Positions 1 through 9,966 of a stretch of DNA of 64,000 nt are shown here, piece by piece. This DNA is from Erythrobacter aurantius (GTDB lineage: Bacteria; Pseudomonadota; Alphaproteobacteria; Sphingomonadales; Sphingomonadaceae). A program made the translations under genes and the position numbers. The DNA is taken from the NCBI RefSeq assembly GCF_023823125.1, contig NZ_CP090949.1:1450001-1514000 (forward strand), in the 5' to 3' direction. The stretch's first letter is position 1, and each line of letters begins with the position of its first letter. The notes under the pieces were generated by a model. That model was not told where the DNA came from, searched no databases, and saw nothing but the letters and a program-made list of their open reading frames with translations.

Positions 1-29
1 AGGCCGCCAAGAAAGGCGGTGCGAAATGA
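1..29 (+). CDS. mraZ: C-terminal end of an upstream gene, probably mraZ (partial)
   Basis: The frame reads AAKKGGAK and then stops at TGA, and that stop overlaps the rsmH start as ATGA. Only the last eight or nine codons are inside the window. No MraZ motif can be seen; the name rests on the position directly before rsmH, where mraZ sits in most bacterial dcw clusters. The Lys/Gly/Ala-rich tail fits the variable end of MraZ but proves nothing. Confidence 0.45.
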
Positions 30-967
30 ACGCGCCGCACATTCCCGTCCTCCTTGAAGAAGTGATCGCTGCGATCGGCCCGCGTCCCGACATGACTGTG
101 ATCGACGCGACTTTCGGTGCGGGGGGCTATTCGCGCGCCTTGCTGGACGCTGGCGCGCGTGTGCATGCCTTCGACCGCGATCCCAACGCCATCCGCGACG
201 GTGCGGCGATGGTGGAGGAATTCGCCGGTCGCCTGACGCTGCACCCTGCATGCTTTTCCGCCATGCGCGAGGAAATGACCCGGATCGGCGTGCCGCTGGT
301 CGATGCGGTGGTCATGGATATCGGCGTGTCCTCGATGCAGCTTGATCAGGGCGAGCGCGGCTTTGCCTTTTCGGCTGACGGTCCGCTCGACATGCGGATG
401 AGCCAGTCGGGGACGAGCGCAGCGGACTTCCTCAACAGCGGGGACGAGGCCGCGATTGCCGACGTGCTGTACCAGTATGGCGAGGAACGCCAGTCGCGCC
501 GCGTCGCCCGTGCGATCGTGGCCGCTCGTCCGCTGGAGACGACCGGCGATCTCGCCCGCGTGGTGCGCCGCGCGCTGGGGCACAAGCCGCACGACAAGAA
601 AGACCCCGCGACCCGCACGTTCCAAGCGGTGCGGATCCATGTGAATGACGAACTGGGCGAACTCGCTGCCGGATTGGCCGCGGCCGAGGCGCTGCTGCGC
701 GAAGGCGGAGTGCTGGCGGTGGTTAGCTTCCACAGCCTCGAAGACCGGATCGTCAAACGCTTCCTGCGCGAAGCATCCGGGGCAGGGCGCGCGGTGTCGC
801 GTCATCTCCCCGGTGAAATTGCCGGGCCTGAGCCGACCTTTACCCGCGTTTCCAAGGCTATCCGCCCCGGCGACGCCGAAATCGACGCCAACCCCCGCGC
901 CCGATCCTCAACTCTGCGCCATGCCATCCGCACCGGCGCCCCAGCCCGCGAAAGGACATTTGCATGA
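26..967 (+). CDS. rsmH: 16S rRNA (cytosine(1402)-N(4))-methyltransferase RsmH (MraW)
   Basis: Transfers a methyl group from SAM to N4 of C1402 in the 16S rRNA decoding centre; cytoplasmic. The 313-residue length is normal for the family. Visible signatures in order are HIPVLLEEV at the N-terminus, the SAM-binding [10 protein letters not shown] loop (usually DGTFGxGGH), [29 protein letters not shown], the [14 protein letters not shown] block and [10 protein letters not shown] near the C-terminus. The start is set by the ATGA overlap with the preceding stop, and the stop overlaps ftsL the same way. It is the usual first enzyme of the dcw cluster, so it is probably transcribed from a promoter upstream of mraZ, outside the window. 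Confidence 0.97.
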   Translation: MNAPHIPVLLEEVIAAIGPRPDMTVIDATFGAGGYSRALLDAGARVHAFDRDPNAIRDGAAMVEEFAGRLTLHPACFSAMREEMTRIGVPLVDAVVMDIGVSSMQLDQGERGFAFSADGPLDMRMSQSGTSAADFLNSGDEAAIADVLYQYGEERQSRRVARAIVAARPLETTGDLARVVRRALGHKPHDKKDPATRTFQAVRIHVNDELGELAAGLAAAEALLREGGVLAVVSFHSLEDRIVKRFLREASGAGRAVSRHLPGEIAGPEPTFTRVSKAIRPGDAEIDANPRARSSTLRHAIRTGAPARERTFA

Positions 968-1521
968 TCGTCACCGGTTCCCGCATCCGTCAGATTGGCT
1001 GGGCTGCCGTGCTCGCGGCTTGCGTGGCCATGTTCGCGGTGCTGAGTTTCAACGTCCACGCCGTAAAGAGCGAGGTGCTGCTGGCGGAGCGCCAGATCAT
1101 CGCGCTGGAGCGTGAAACGCTGCTGCTCGAAACCGAATTCCAGACCCGTGCGAGCCAGCGCCAGCTGGCCGAATGGAACGCGGTGGAGCTGGGGTATCGC
1201 GCCCCGCGCGCCGACCAGTATCTCGATAACGAGCGCCAGCTGGCCAGCCTCGGCACACCGCTTGGCCCGGATGCGCCCGCGCCGATCCGCGTGGCGCGCA
1301 CCGATCTGGCAAGCGCCGAGCAGGTTGCCGACCGCCCGATGGTCTCTCCGGTCACCGGCGCACCCGTAACCCTCGCATCCGCCAGCCAGACAGAGGATGC
1401 GGCGGCGATGTTCACCGATGCCTTTGGCGATTTTCTGATCGACGCATCGCCCATTCGTGCAGCCAACGCCCGCACCGCCATGGTTGAGCAGGCCGGTCGC
1501 AGCTCCGAGGGTGCCGAATGA
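964..1521 (+). CDS. ftsL: Cell division protein FtsL
   Basis: Small bitopic divisome protein that acts with FtsB and FtsQ to activate FtsWI. The product has 185 residues: a short cytoplasmic N-terminus, one membrane helix at about residues 11-32 ([19 protein letters not shown]), then a periplasmic heptad-like helix (about 35-75) with regularly spaced Leu/Glu, and a variable tail rich in Ala/Ser/Pro. Sequence conservation in FtsL is low, so the call rests on topology, size and position between rsmH and ftsI. Both ends use ATGA overlaps, which points to translational coupling with its neighbours. Confidence 0.85.
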   Translation: MIVTGSRIRQIGWAAVLAACVAMFAVLSFNVHAVKSEVLLAERQIIALERETLLLETEFQTRASQRQLAEWNAVELGYRAPRADQYLDNERQLASLGTPLGPDAPAPIRVARTDLASAEQVADRPMVSPVTGAPVTLASASQTEDAAAMFTDAFGDFLIDASPIRAANARTAMVEQAGRSSEGAE

Positions 1522-3317
1522 ATGCCTTCGCCCTGAACGCGGGGCACGAGCCAACTCTGGACCTGTTCGGCACGCCACAACCGAGCGAGCCGCACCCCAC
1601 CTTGCCTGTCGGGCGGGTGAAATTTGTCCATTTGCGCTACAGCATGCTTGTCACCGCGCGCTTGCGGCTGTTCCTGCTGCTGGGTGTGTTCGCACTGGTG
1701 ACGGCGGTTGCTCTGGTGCGGATCGGCTATCTCGGCCTGGTCGGAGCCGCACCCAGCCAGACCAGCCTTGACGAAGCGCTGCTGCCGCCGCGCGGCGAGA
1801 TCACCGATCGCAACGGCACGCCGCTTGCGCGGACCTTTCCCGCCTATGCGCTGTGGTTCAACCCCAAGGCGATGGGCGATGACGGCGATCCTCTGGTGCG
1901 CGAACCGGCCGAAGTCGCGGCGCGGCTGAAAGAGATTTTCCCCGATCTCGACGTGCGGCGCACTGTGCGCATCCTTTCGTCCGATCGCGGTGGCTACATT
2001 CTGCGCCGCGTGCTGCCCGAGGATGCCAACCGGGTGTTCGAACTGGGCGAGGTCGCGCTGGAGATCCCTCGCGAATATGATCGCCACTATCCGCAAGGAA
2101 CTCTGGGCGCGCACATTCTTGGCTATGTCATGGAAGGCAAGGACCGCGAGCTCGAAGGGCGGCTGGGGATGGAGAAATATCTCGACCCGCAGCTATCCGA
2201 TCCCGCATCGCGTGGCGAACCGATCGCGCTTTCGATCGATCTGCGCGTGCAGGGCGCGCTGGAGGATGAACTCGGGCGCGGGATGCTCGCCACCGATGCA
2301 AAGGGCGCGGCGGGGATCGTGCTGGATGTCGATACCGGCGAAATCATGGCGATGGCATCGCTGCCCGCCTTCGACCCGAACCTGTCGGACGTCCAGCATT
2401 CGCCGCATATCTTCAACCGCGTAACCAATGCGACCTACGAGCTGGGCTCCACCTTCAAGCCGCTCAGCATCGCGGCTGCCATCGATGCCGACCTGATCGG
2501 TTCGCTGCGCAAGGAATGGGACGCGAGCCCGGTGGAAATCGCCGGACGGCGTATCCGCGACCTGCACCCCAAGGGCGATACGCTGAACGTGCCCGAAGCA
2601 CTGGTCTATTCGTCCAACACCGTCACTGCCCGCGTCGCCGACGAACTGGGGCCGGAACGGATGCGCAAGCTGATGATCGATCTGGGCATGAACAAGCCAG
2701 CCGAAATCGAATTGGACGCGCGCGGCAAGCCGCAATGGCCGTTGGAACAGCCCAACGGGCAATGGTCGCGCATCACCAATATGACGGTAAGTTACGGCCA
2801 CGGCATCGCCGTTACGCCGCTGCACCTTGCCAATGCCTATGCCGCGATGGTCAACGGCGGGTTCTATCGCGATGCGACGCTGCGCAAGGTCGAACCGGGC
2901 AAGGCTGAGAAGGGCCGCCGGGTGTTCAAGGCTTCGACCTCCTCACGCATTCGCCAGTTGCTGCGGATGATCTCGATGTATGGCACGGGCCGCAGCGCCG
3001 ACGCACCGGGATACCGTGTAGGCGGCAAGACCGGCTCGGCGGAAAAGGCCGGGGTGGGCGGATATCGCGAGAAATCGCTGATCGCTTCGTTTGCGGCGGC
3101 ATTCCCGATGGATCGCCCGCGCTATGTCGTCGTTACCGTGCTCGACGAACCGCGTGGCACCACCGCCAGCCAGATGCAGCGCACCGCCGCTTTCAACGCG
3201 GCACCGATCGTGGGTGAACTGGTCCCGCGCATCGGCCCGATGCTGGGCGTGCGCCCCGATGCGACGCGCGATGTCGATATCTCCGATCTCCGCTTCCTGG
3301 TGGAGGGGCGCCGATGA
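1518..3317 (+). CDS. ftsI: Peptidoglycan transpeptidase FtsI (PBP3)
   Basis: Class B penicillin-binding protein that cross-links septal peptidoglycan together with FtsW. The 599 residues hold a cytoplasmic N-terminus of about 50 residues, a signal-anchor helix (LFLLLGVFALVTAVALVRIGY), a pedestal domain starting near LLPPRGEITDRNG, and the transpeptidase domain. The three catalytic motifs are visible: S311-T-F-K314 with the acylated serine, S365-S-N367, and K504-T-G506. The start is the ATGA overlap with ftsL and the stop overlaps murE. Beta-lactams of the PBP3 class would be expected to target it (family knowledge). Confidence 0.97.
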   Translation: MNAFALNAGHEPTLDLFGTPQPSEPHPTLPVGRVKFVHLRYSMLVTARLRLFLLLGVFALVTAVALVRIGYLGLVGAAPSQTSLDEALLPPRGEITDRNGTPLARTFPAYALWFNPKAMGDDGDPLVREPAEVAARLKEIFPDLDVRRTVRILSSDRGGYILRRVLPEDANRVFELGEVALEIPREYDRHYPQGTLGAHILGYVMEGKDRELEGRLGMEKYLDPQLSDPASRGEPIALSIDLRVQGALEDELGRGMLATDAKGAAGIVLDVDTGEIMAMASLPAFDPNLSDVQHSPHIFNRVTNATYELGSTFKPLSIAAAIDADLIGSLRKEWDASPVEIAGRRIRDLHPKGDTLNVPEALVYSSNTVTARVADELGPERMRKLMIDLGMNKPAEIELDARGKPQWPLEQPNGQWSRITNMTVSYGHGIAVTPLHLANAYAAMVNGGFYRDATLRKVEPGKAEKGRRVFKASTSSRIRQLLRMISMYGTGRSADAPGYRVGGKTGSAEKAGVGGYREKSLIASFAAAFPMDRPRYVVVTVLDEPRGTTASQMQRTAAFNAAPIVGELVPRIGPMLGVRPDATRDVDISDLRFLVEGRR

Positions 3318-4807
3318 AGCTCGAAGTGCTGACCGAACGGGCTGGGCTGAGTGTGGCGGGCGCGTCGGGCGTTTCTGTCACCGGCTTCGCGATCGATCAT
3401 CGCAAGGTCGCACCCGGAACCGTGTTCGGAGCGTTTCGCGGGACGAAATTCAATGCCGAGGATTTCATCCCGGCTGCCATCGAAGCGGGTGCGGTCGCGG
3501 TTGTCGCCTCGCCCGAAGCCAGCGTCGAAGGTGCGCTGCACATCGCCAGCGAAGAACCGCGCCGCACCTTTGCGCAATTGGCCGCAGGGTTCTTCACCCC
3601 CGTTCCCGAAACCGTGGTGGCTGTCACCGGCACCAACGGAAAGACTTCGACTGCCGAAATGACCCGCCAGATATGGCGCATGTGCGGCGAGCGGGCGGCG
3701 AGCATCGGTACTCTGGGTGTGACCACCCCCGATGGCAGCATTTCGACCGGGCTGACCACGCCCGACATCGTCACCTTCATGAACAATATGAGCGGGCTTG
3801 CCCTCGAAGGCGTGACCCATGTCGCATATGAGGCATCGAGCCACGGGCTATCGCAATTCCGCAATGAAGGTCTGCGGGTCAAGGCCGGGGCATTCACCAA
3901 TTTCAGCCGCGATCACCTCGATTATCATGAGACAATGGAGGAATATTTCGCGGCCAAGATGCGCCTGTTCGACGAAGTCGTCGAGGATGGCGGCGACGCG
4001 ATCATCTGGAACGGCGGGGAAGAGTGCGAGTGGACCCGCCGTGCCATCGAGCACGCCAAGGCCCGTGGCCTGCGCGTGCTTACAGTGGGCGAGCGGGGCG
4101 ATTTCCTCCGCCTCGCCGCCCGCGATGCGACCCAGCTGGGCCAGACGTTGACGGTGGAATTCGAAGGCTCGACCCGGACCGTAAAACTGCCGCTGATCGG
4201 AGCCTATCAGGCGGCCAATGCCCTGGTATCCGCAGGGCTGGCACTATCGACCGGGATGGAGCCATCCCAGGTCTTCGACGCGATCGGCCGGTTGCAGCCG
4301 GTTCGCGGACGGCTTGAGCGTGCGCTCATAACCGCCGACGGCGCGCCGGTGTATATCGATTACGCGCACACGCCCGACGCGCTCGAAGCTGCGATCATTG
4401 CGCTGCGACCGCATACCAAGGGCCGGATCGTTACCGTTTTCGGTGCTGGTGGCGATCGCGACAAGGGAAAGCGCGCAAAGATGGGCGAGGTCGCGTCGCG
4501 GCTATCCGACTGGATCATTGTCACTGACGACAATCCGCGGGGTGAGGACCCTGCTGTCATACGGCAGGAAATCATCGCGGGTGCAGGCGACAACGTGACC
4601 GAAATCGGCGATCGGCGAGAGGCCATTGCCCATGCCATCGAATATGCGACAGAGGATACGATCGTCCTAATCGCCGGAAAGGGCCACGAAGAGGGCCAGA
4701 TTATCGGATCGGGAGAAAATATGCGGGTCTTGCCGTTCAATGACGTGACTGTGGCGCATGAAGAATCTGGACGATTGGTCAAGGAATCCTGGGGGCCGAT
4801 CACATGA
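3314..4807 (+). CDS. murE: UDP-MurNAc-L-Ala-D-Glu:meso-diaminopimelate ligase MurE
   Basis: Adds the third stem-peptide residue to UDP-MurNAc-dipeptide with ATP, in the cytoplasm. The 497 residues contain the Mur-ligase ATP loop VTGTNGKTS (K110) and the diagnostic DNPR motif at about residues 406-409, which in this family selects meso-diaminopimelate rather than lysine. The N-terminal domain has the expected DHRKVAPGTVFGA uridine-binding region. It is joined to ftsI and murF by ATGA overlaps. The DNPR motif agrees with a Gram-negative DAP-type wall and with the lysA gene elsewhere in the window. Confidence 0.97.
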   Translation: MKLEVLTERAGLSVAGASGVSVTGFAIDHRKVAPGTVFGAFRGTKFNAEDFIPAAIEAGAVAVVASPEASVEGALHIASEEPRRTFAQLAAGFFTPVPETVVAVTGTNGKTSTAEMTRQIWRMCGERAASIGTLGVTTPDGSISTGLTTPDIVTFMNNMSGLALEGVTHVAYEASSHGLSQFRNEGLRVKAGAFTNFSRDHLDYHETMEEYFAAKMRLFDEVVEDGGDAIIWNGGEECEWTRRAIEHAKARGLRVLTVGERGDFLRLAARDATQLGQTLTVEFEGSTRTVKLPLIGAYQAANALVSAGLALSTGMEPSQVFDAIGRLQPVRGRLERALITADGAPVYIDYAHTPDALEAAIIALRPHTKGRIVTVFGAGGDRDKGKRAKMGEVASRLSDWIIVTDDNPRGEDPAVIRQEIIAGAGDNVTEIGDRREAIAHAIEYATEDTIVLIAGKGHEEGQIIGSGENMRVLPFNDVTVAHEESGRLVKESWGPIT

Positions 4808-6264
4808 ACGCTGCACGGGCCCTGCTGCGGCAATGGCCGCTTGATCCGCGCGATGCCTTGCCGCTGTCGCTTTGGGATGCGGTAAGCATCGAAGCCGCGA
4901 CCGGGGGCAGGGCGAGCCACGCTTTCCAGGCATCCGGCGTCGAAATGGACAGCCGCGATGTCCGGCCCGGCGATGTCTTTGTCGCGCTCAAGGGCGAAGC
5001 GATGGACGGTCACAAGTTCATTCCCGCCGCCTTCGCCAAAGGCGCGGTTGCCGCGATCACCGATCGCCCGGTCGATTTCCCGCATGTGCTGGTCAAGGAC
5101 ACGACAGCGGCGCTGCACGCGCTGGCCCATGCCGCGCGCGAACGCAGCAGCGCGGTGCGCATCGGCGTCACCGGATCGGTCGGCAAGACCGGGGTGAAGG
5201 AAGCGATCTTCACGGCTCTTGATCGTGCAAGCCGCGGCGCGGCGCATCGCAGCGTGCGCAGCTACAACAACCACGTTGGCGTTCCCTTGAGCCTCGCCCG
5301 GCTTCCGGCGCGTGCGCAGTTCGGCGTGTTCGAGATGGGGATGAACCATCAGGGTGAAATCGCGCCGCTGGCCGATCATGTGCGTCCGCATGTCGCGCTG
5401 ATCACCACCATTGCGCCTGCGCATATCGAAAACCTCGGCAGCATGGAGGCGATTGCGGACGAGAAATCGCAGATCTTCACCGGTCTGGTCGAAGGCGGCA
5501 CCGCGATCATTCCGGCTGACAGCGAATATGCCGATCGCATGATTGCCAATGCGCGGGGCTTGGGTGTGAAGGTCGTCACTTTCGGCCGCAGCGCGCATGC
5601 CGACGTGCGGCTGCTCGATGCGATCCCCAGCGCCAATGGCGGATCGCTTGTCACAGCGGACCTTGGCACGGCACGCCTGTGCTATTCGGTGGCAGAACCG
5701 GGCGAACATTGGGTCGCCAATTCGCTTGGCGTCATGGCGGCGGTGCGCGCGGCCGGCGGTGATCTGGCAAGCGCCGGTCTGGCGCTGGCGGAAATGGGCG
5801 GGCTGAAGGGCCGCGGTGCGCGTTTCAGCATTGATGCTGCTGGCGGCAAGGCGCTGTTGGTGGATGAAAGCTACAACGCCAACCCGGCTTCGATGCGTGC
5901 CACGCTGAAGGCGCTGGGCCAGACTCCCGCGCATCGGCGCATCGCGGTTCTGGGCAGCATGAAGGAGCTGGGCGATTTCGCCGAAGGCTTCCACGCGCAG
6001 CTGGCAGACCCGCTGCAAGATGCGAAAATCGATCACGTGATCCTCGTCGGCGACGAGATGCGCGCTCTCGCTGCGGAATTGGGGAGAAGGTCGGCCAATT
6101 CGCTTGGCTTTGCCCCGCAGTTCGCGCATTGCCAAACCCCTGTCGAGGCGATTGCGGCGCTGGACGATTTCGGGCTGATCCACGGCGACGCGGTGTTGGT
6201 GAAGGGTTCCAATTCGGTCGGGCTTGGCAGGCTGGTTTCACACTATACGAGCGCCCCGTCATGA
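4804..6264 (+). CDS. murF: UDP-MurNAc-tripeptide:D-Ala-D-Ala ligase MurF
   Basis: Attaches D-Ala-D-Ala to the UDP-MurNAc-tripeptide, the last cytoplasmic stem-peptide step. The 486-residue product carries the ATP loop [12 protein letters not shown] (K128), the [16 protein letters not shown]-terminal motif, [11 protein letters not shown] and the [11 protein letters not shown] segment typical of MurF. The start is the ATGA overlap with murE. Its stop TGA overlaps the ATG of a seven-codon reading frame that leads into mraY. Confidence 0.97.
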   Translation: MNAARALLRQWPLDPRDALPLSLWDAVSIEAATGGRASHAFQASGVEMDSRDVRPGDVFVALKGEAMDGHKFIPAAFAKGAVAAITDRPVDFPHVLVKDTTAALHALAHAARERSSAVRIGVTGSVGKTGVKEAIFTALDRASRGAAHRSVRSYNNHVGVPLSLARLPARAQFGVFEMGMNHQGEIAPLADHVRPHVALITTIAPAHIENLGSMEAIADEKSQIFTGLVEGGTAIIPADSEYADRMIANARGLGVKVVTFGRSAHADVRLLDAIPSANGGSLVTADLGTARLCYSVAEPGEHWVANSLGVMAAVRAAGGDLASAGLALAEMGGLKGRGARFSIDAAGGKALLVDESYNANPASMRATLKALGQTPAHRRIAVLGSMKELGDFAEGFHAQLADPLQDAKIDHVILVGDEMRALAAELGRRSANSLGFAPQFAHCQTPVEAIAALDDFGLIHGDAVLVKGSNSVGLGRLVSHYTSAPS

Positions 6265-6284
6265 GCGGCGCCAAGGGATCGTAA
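6261..6284 (+). other. Seven-codon reading frame bridging murF and mraY (possible coupling peptide)
   Basis: The ATG overlaps the murF stop as ATGA. It encodes MSGAKGS, and its TAA overlaps the mraY ATG as TAATG. It also contains the likely mraY Shine-Dalgarno sequence (AAGGGA, 5 bases before the mraY ATG). A ribosome leaving murF could re-start here and then again at mraY. Whether it is translated is not known; it may be a chance result of the spacing. Confidence 0.35.
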
Positions 6285-7354
6285 TGCTGTATCTGCTCGC
6301 GGAATGGCTTGGCTTTGAAGGCATTTTGAACCTGGTGCGTTACCAGACGTTCCGCTTCGGCGCGACGTTGATGACGGCGCTGGTTTTCGGCCTGATCATC
6401 GGGCCGCGTTTCATCAACATGCTGCGCGTGCGGCAGGGCAAGGGCCAGCCGATCCGCGAAGACGGGCCGCAAAGCCATCTCGCCAAGCGCGGAACGCCGA
6501 CGATGGGCGGGTTGATGATCCTCGTCGCACTGACGGTTTCCCTGCTCTTGTGGATGGACCTGACCAACCCGTTCGTCTGGGCCTGCCTGGCGGTGACGAT
6601 CGGCTTCGGCGTGATCGGCTTCATCGACGATTATGACAAGGTGTCGAAGAACAGCCATGCCGGGCTTTCCGGCCGCGTCCGCCTGCTGCTGGAATTCGCG
6701 GTCGCAGGCGTGGCGAGCTATCTTATCGTCAGCCAGATCAACACCAACCTCTACATCCCCTTCCTGTCGAACGTCGCGATCCCGCTGGGCCCGGCATACT
6801 ATGTCTTCGCGGCCTTCGTGATGGTGGGGGCCGGCAATGCGGTGAACCTGACAGACGGGCTGGATGGCCTCGCTATCATGCCGGTGATCATCGCGGCGGG
6901 TACTTTCGCGATCATCGCCTATCTTGTCGGACGCGCCGATTTCAGCGCCTATCTCGGCATCCCGCACGTCCCCGGCGCAGGCGAACTGGTGGTGTTCTGT
7001 GCCGCGATCATGGGGGCGGGGCTTGCCTTCCTGTGGTTCAACGCGCCGCCTGCGGCGGTGTTCATGGGCGACACCGGGTCGTTGGCGCTAGGCGGAGCCT
7101 TGGGCGCAATCGCGGTCGCGGCCCATCACGAAGTCGTGCTTGCCATCGTCGGCGGTCTGTTCGTGTTCGAGGCGCTGTCGGTGATCATTCAGGTTTTCTG
7201 GTTCAAGCGCACGGGCAAGCGTGTGTTCCGCATGGCCCCGATCCATCATCATTTCGAGCAGCTCGGCTGGAGCGAGAGCAAGGTCGTGATCCGGTTCTGG
7301 ATCGTAGCCATAGTGCTTGCGCTGATCGGGCTCGCCACGCTCAAGCTGAGGTAA
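6284..7354 (+). CDS. mraY: Phospho-MurNAc-pentapeptide transferase MraY
   Basis: Integral membrane enzyme that makes lipid I from UDP-MurNAc-pentapeptide and undecaprenyl phosphate. The 356 residues have about ten membrane helices. Visible motifs are [20 protein letters not shown] with TPTMGG, the FIDDYDKV Asp-Asp site, [10 protein letters not shown], and the [15 protein letters not shown] loop. An upstream in-frame start exists 20 codons earlier inside murF, but the chosen ATG has AAGGGA in front of it and gives the canonical [10 protein letters not shown]-terminus. It is followed after 12 bases by murD. Confidence 0.96.
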   Translation: MLYLLAEWLGFEGILNLVRYQTFRFGATLMTALVFGLIIGPRFINMLRVRQGKGQPIREDGPQSHLAKRGTPTMGGLMILVALTVSLLLWMDLTNPFVWACLAVTIGFGVIGFIDDYDKVSKNSHAGLSGRVRLLLEFAVAGVASYLIVSQINTNLYIPFLSNVAIPLGPAYYVFAAFVMVGAGNAVNLTDGLDGLAIMPVIIAAGTFAIIAYLVGRADFSAYLGIPHVPGAGELVVFCAAIMGAGLAFLWFNAPPAAVFMGDTGSLALGGALGAIAVAAHHEVVLAIVGGLFVFEALSVIIQVFWFKRTGKRVFRMAPIHHHFEQLGWSESKVVIRFWIVAIVLALIGLATLKLR

Positions 7355-7366
7355 CGCAAGACCGCC

Positions 7367-8746
7367 GTGATCACCTCCACCGCCTTTGCCGGAAAGCGTT
7401 ATGCGATCCTAGGGCTCGCGCGCTCCGGCGCGGCGGCGGCTGAGGCCTTGCTCGCCAGCGGCGCGCGGCTGACGGTGTGGGACCGGCAGGATGTCGCCCG
7501 CGAACCGTTCGAAGGTCGCTGCGATATCGCTGATCCGCTGGCGATCGACCTGACCGGCTTTGACGGGCTGATCGTTTCTCCCGGCGTGCCGCTCAACACC
7601 CATCCGATCCGGCCGCACGCGGAAAAGTTCGGGGTGCCGATCATCGGCGATATCGAGCTGTTCGCGCTCGCCCGGCCAGAGCTTTTGCCGCACAAGGTGG
7701 TGGGCATCACCGGCACCAACGGCAAATCCACCAGCGTCGCTCTGGTCCACCACATCCTGCAGATGTCCGGCCTGCCCAGCGTGCTTGGCGGAAACATCGG
7801 CGAAGCGATCATGGCGCAAACCCCGCTTGCCCCGAACGATCAGGGCGAGGGTGTCTATGTGCTCGAATTGTCGAGCTACCAGATCGATCTGACGAACAGC
7901 CTCGATTGCGATGTCGCGGCATTGACCAATATCACGCCCGATCATCTTGACCGCTACGATGGCTTTGCCGCCTACGCTGCGTCCAAGGCGCGGCTGTTCG
8001 AAATACAGTCCGCTGCCAACCTGGCTGTGTTCGGATCACTCGCGGAGCCTGTCGGCGCGATCTTCGAGACAGAGCGGGCGCGCCGTCCTGCGGGACGTGC
8101 GGTGGCTGCCGATCTGGATGCCCTGCGCGAGCTGCAGCCGCAATGGCCGAGCCTGCAAGGCCCGCACAATCTCGAAAATGTCGCAGTTGCAATCGCCATT
8201 GTCGAAGAACTGGGCGTGAAGCCGGCACAATGGCAACACGCGCTTCCGCGCTTTCGCAGCCTGCCGCACCGGATGGAGCGGGTGTGCGAGGAACACGGCG
8301 TCCTCTTCATCAACGACAGCAAGGCAACCAACACCGCCTCTGCCGCCCCGGCACTGGCCGCGTTCCCGCCAATCGAGGGCAGGCCGCGCGTGCATTGGAT
8401 CGTCGGCGGTCTGGCCAAGGAAGACGGGCTGGGCGATTGCGGCGAGCACCTTGGCAATGTCGCTGCCGTCTATACCGTCGGCGAAGCCGGGCCGCGCTTT
8501 GCCGAATTGCTCGAAGGCACCGTGCCCAATGTCGAGCGGTGCGAGCTTGTAAGCGAAGCAGTGCGCCGGGCACGCGACGCGGCGCAAGCTGGCGATGTCG
8601 TGCTTTTTTCGCCTGCCTGCGCAAGCTTTGACCAGTTCCGCGACTATGAAAAGCGCGGCGAACACTTCCGCCAGCTGGTGGGTGTCATTGCCGAATGCGG
8701 GGTTGATTGTTCGGCTGATCCTTCGATCGGGAGCGACCGGGTATGA
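7367..8746 (+). CDS. murD: UDP-MurNAc-L-alanine:D-glutamate ligase MurD
   Basis: Adds D-glutamate to UDP-MurNAc-L-Ala using ATP; cytoplasmic. The 459-residue product has an N-terminal Rossmann-like uridine domain (YAILGLARSGAAAAEAL), VSPGVPLNTHP, the ATP loop GITGTNGKSTSV (K120-S121), LELSSYQID, NITPDHLDRYD and FINDSKATN. The start is GTG with no strong Shine-Dalgarno sequence, the only dcw junction here with a clear gap (12 bases after mraY). Low initiation could keep MurD output below that of its neighbours (inference). The stop overlaps ftsW as ATGA. Confidence 0.96.
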   Translation: MITSTAFAGKRYAILGLARSGAAAAEALLASGARLTVWDRQDVAREPFEGRCDIADPLAIDLTGFDGLIVSPGVPLNTHPIRPHAEKFGVPIIGDIELFALARPELLPHKVVGITGTNGKSTSVALVHHILQMSGLPSVLGGNIGEAIMAQTPLAPNDQGEGVYVLELSSYQIDLTNSLDCDVAALTNITPDHLDRYDGFAAYAASKARLFEIQSAANLAVFGSLAEPVGAIFETERARRPAGRAVAADLDALRELQPQWPSLQGPHNLENVAVAIAIVEELGVKPAQWQHALPRFRSLPHRMERVCEEHGVLFINDSKATNTASAAPALAAFPPIEGRPRVHWIVGGLAKEDGLGDCGEHLGNVAAVYTVGEAGPRFAELLEGTVPNVERCELVSEAVRRARDAAQAGDVVLFSPACASFDQFRDYEKRGEHFRQLVGVIAECGVDCSADPSIGSDRV

Positions 8747-9966
8747 GCGGCATCTACACTCCATCGCGCGCCGATCCGAAATTCCATGCGCCTGTTCCTG
8801 CCCGGCGTGGCCTTGGCGAAAGCCTGCGGGTCTGGTGGCGCGAAATCGACAAGTGGCTGCTTGGCCTTGTCCTGCTTCTGATGGCACTCGGTACCATGGC
8901 CGTTGCTGCGGCATCTCCGGCTGCGGCAAGCCAGTATGGCGTTTCCGATTTCGCCTTCTTCCAGCGGCATATCGTGTTTCAGTTTCTGGGTGTGGGCCTG
9001 ATGCTGGCATTGTCCTTTGTCAGCCGCGAGGACGCGCGCCGCATCGGAATCCTGCTGGCTGTCGGGATGCTGGGACTGTTGTTCCTGGTTCCGATCATCG
9101 GGGTGGAAAAGAATGGCGCGAAACGCTGGATCGAAGTGGGCATGTCGCTTCAGCCGAGCGAATTCCTGAAACCCGGCTTCGCAATCCTGCTGGCATGGAT
9201 GCTGTCATGGCGGCTGCGCGATCCCGGACTGCCGGTGCTGGGATATGCCACGCTGACGATGGCGCTGGTGGCAGCGCTGCTGATGCTTCAGCCCAACCTT
9301 GGCGACACGATCCTGTTCGGCGGCGTATGGTTTGTGCTGGTGGTTTTGTCGGGCGTTTCCTTTGCCCGGATCGGCGGCTTGATCGCGGCTGGCCTTGCGG
9401 CGCTCACCGCAGCCTATTTCCTGTATGACAATGCGCGCTATCGCATCGACAGTTTCTTTGGCGGCGGGACTGCCTTCGATCAGGTGGACCTCGCACAGCG
9501 CACCCTGCTCAACGGTGGCTGGACCGGGGCAGGCCTGTGGCTGGGTACCCGCAAGCTGAGCCTGCCCGAAGCGCACACCGATTACATCTTCTCCGTCATC
9601 GGGGAAGAATTCGGCCTGCTCGCCTGCGCCGTCATTCTTCTTGTCTATGTCGCGCTGGTCGCGCGGGCGCTGTTGCGGCTGGTGGACGAGGACAATCTGT
9701 TCGCCCTGCTTGCAGGGGCAGGGCTGGCTACCCAGATCGGTGGGCAGGCGTTCATCAACATGCTGGTAAACCTCCAGCTGTTCCCGTCAAAGGGGATGAC
9801 GCTGCCGCTGGTAAGCTATGGCGGGTCGTCGACACTGGCGGTGTGTCTGACCTTCGGGCTATTGCTGGCGATCACCCGGCGCAATCCTTTCCTTGAACGG
9901 GAAAAGCCGGGGTTGAAGGATCTGTTTGAGCGCCCCGGTCACGGGCATAGGGAGGACCGCGCATGA
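8743..9966 (+). CDS. ftsW: Septal peptidoglycan polymerase FtsW (SEDS family)
   Basis: Glycosyltransferase of the SEDS family that polymerises lipid II at the septum with FtsI. The 407 residues form about ten membrane helices after a cytoplasmic N-terminus of about 45 residues. Family signatures include FFQRHIVFQ, GAKRWIEVG...LQPSEFLKP, PNLGDTILFG, EAHTDYIFSVIGEEFG and the C-terminal PLVSYGGSS. The genes before and after are joined by ATGA overlaps. Its position between murD and murG fits FtsW rather than RodA. Confidence 0.96.
   Translation: MSGIYTPSRADPKFHAPVPARRGLGESLRVWWREIDKWLLGLVLLLMALGTMAVAAASPAAASQYGVSDFAFFQRHIVFQFLGVGLMLALSFVSREDARRIGILLAVGMLGLLFLVPIIGVEKNGAKRWIEVGMSLQPSEFLKPGFAILLAWMLSWRLRDPGLPVLGYATLTMALVAALLMLQPNLGDTILFGGVWFVLVVLSGVSFARIGGLIAAGLAALTAAYFLYDNARYRIDSFFGGGTAFDQVDLAQRTLLNGGWTGAGLWLGTRKLSLPEAHTDYIFSVIGEEFGLLACAVILLVYVALVARALLRLVDEDNLFALLAGAGLATQIGGQAFINMLVNLQLFPSKGMTLPLVSYGGSSTLAVCLTFGLLLAITRRNPFLEREKPGLKDLFERPGHGHREDRA

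Noticed and set aside
990..2114. Long minus-strand open frame across ftsL and ftsI
   Set aside because: It runs antisense to conserved division genes. Its translation is low-complexity with no recognisable domain, a common effect of high GC content.
4360..6183. Minus-strand open frame of 607 codons across murE and murF
   Set aside because: Fully antisense to two Mur ligases with intact motifs. High-GC genomes often show such long shadow frames.
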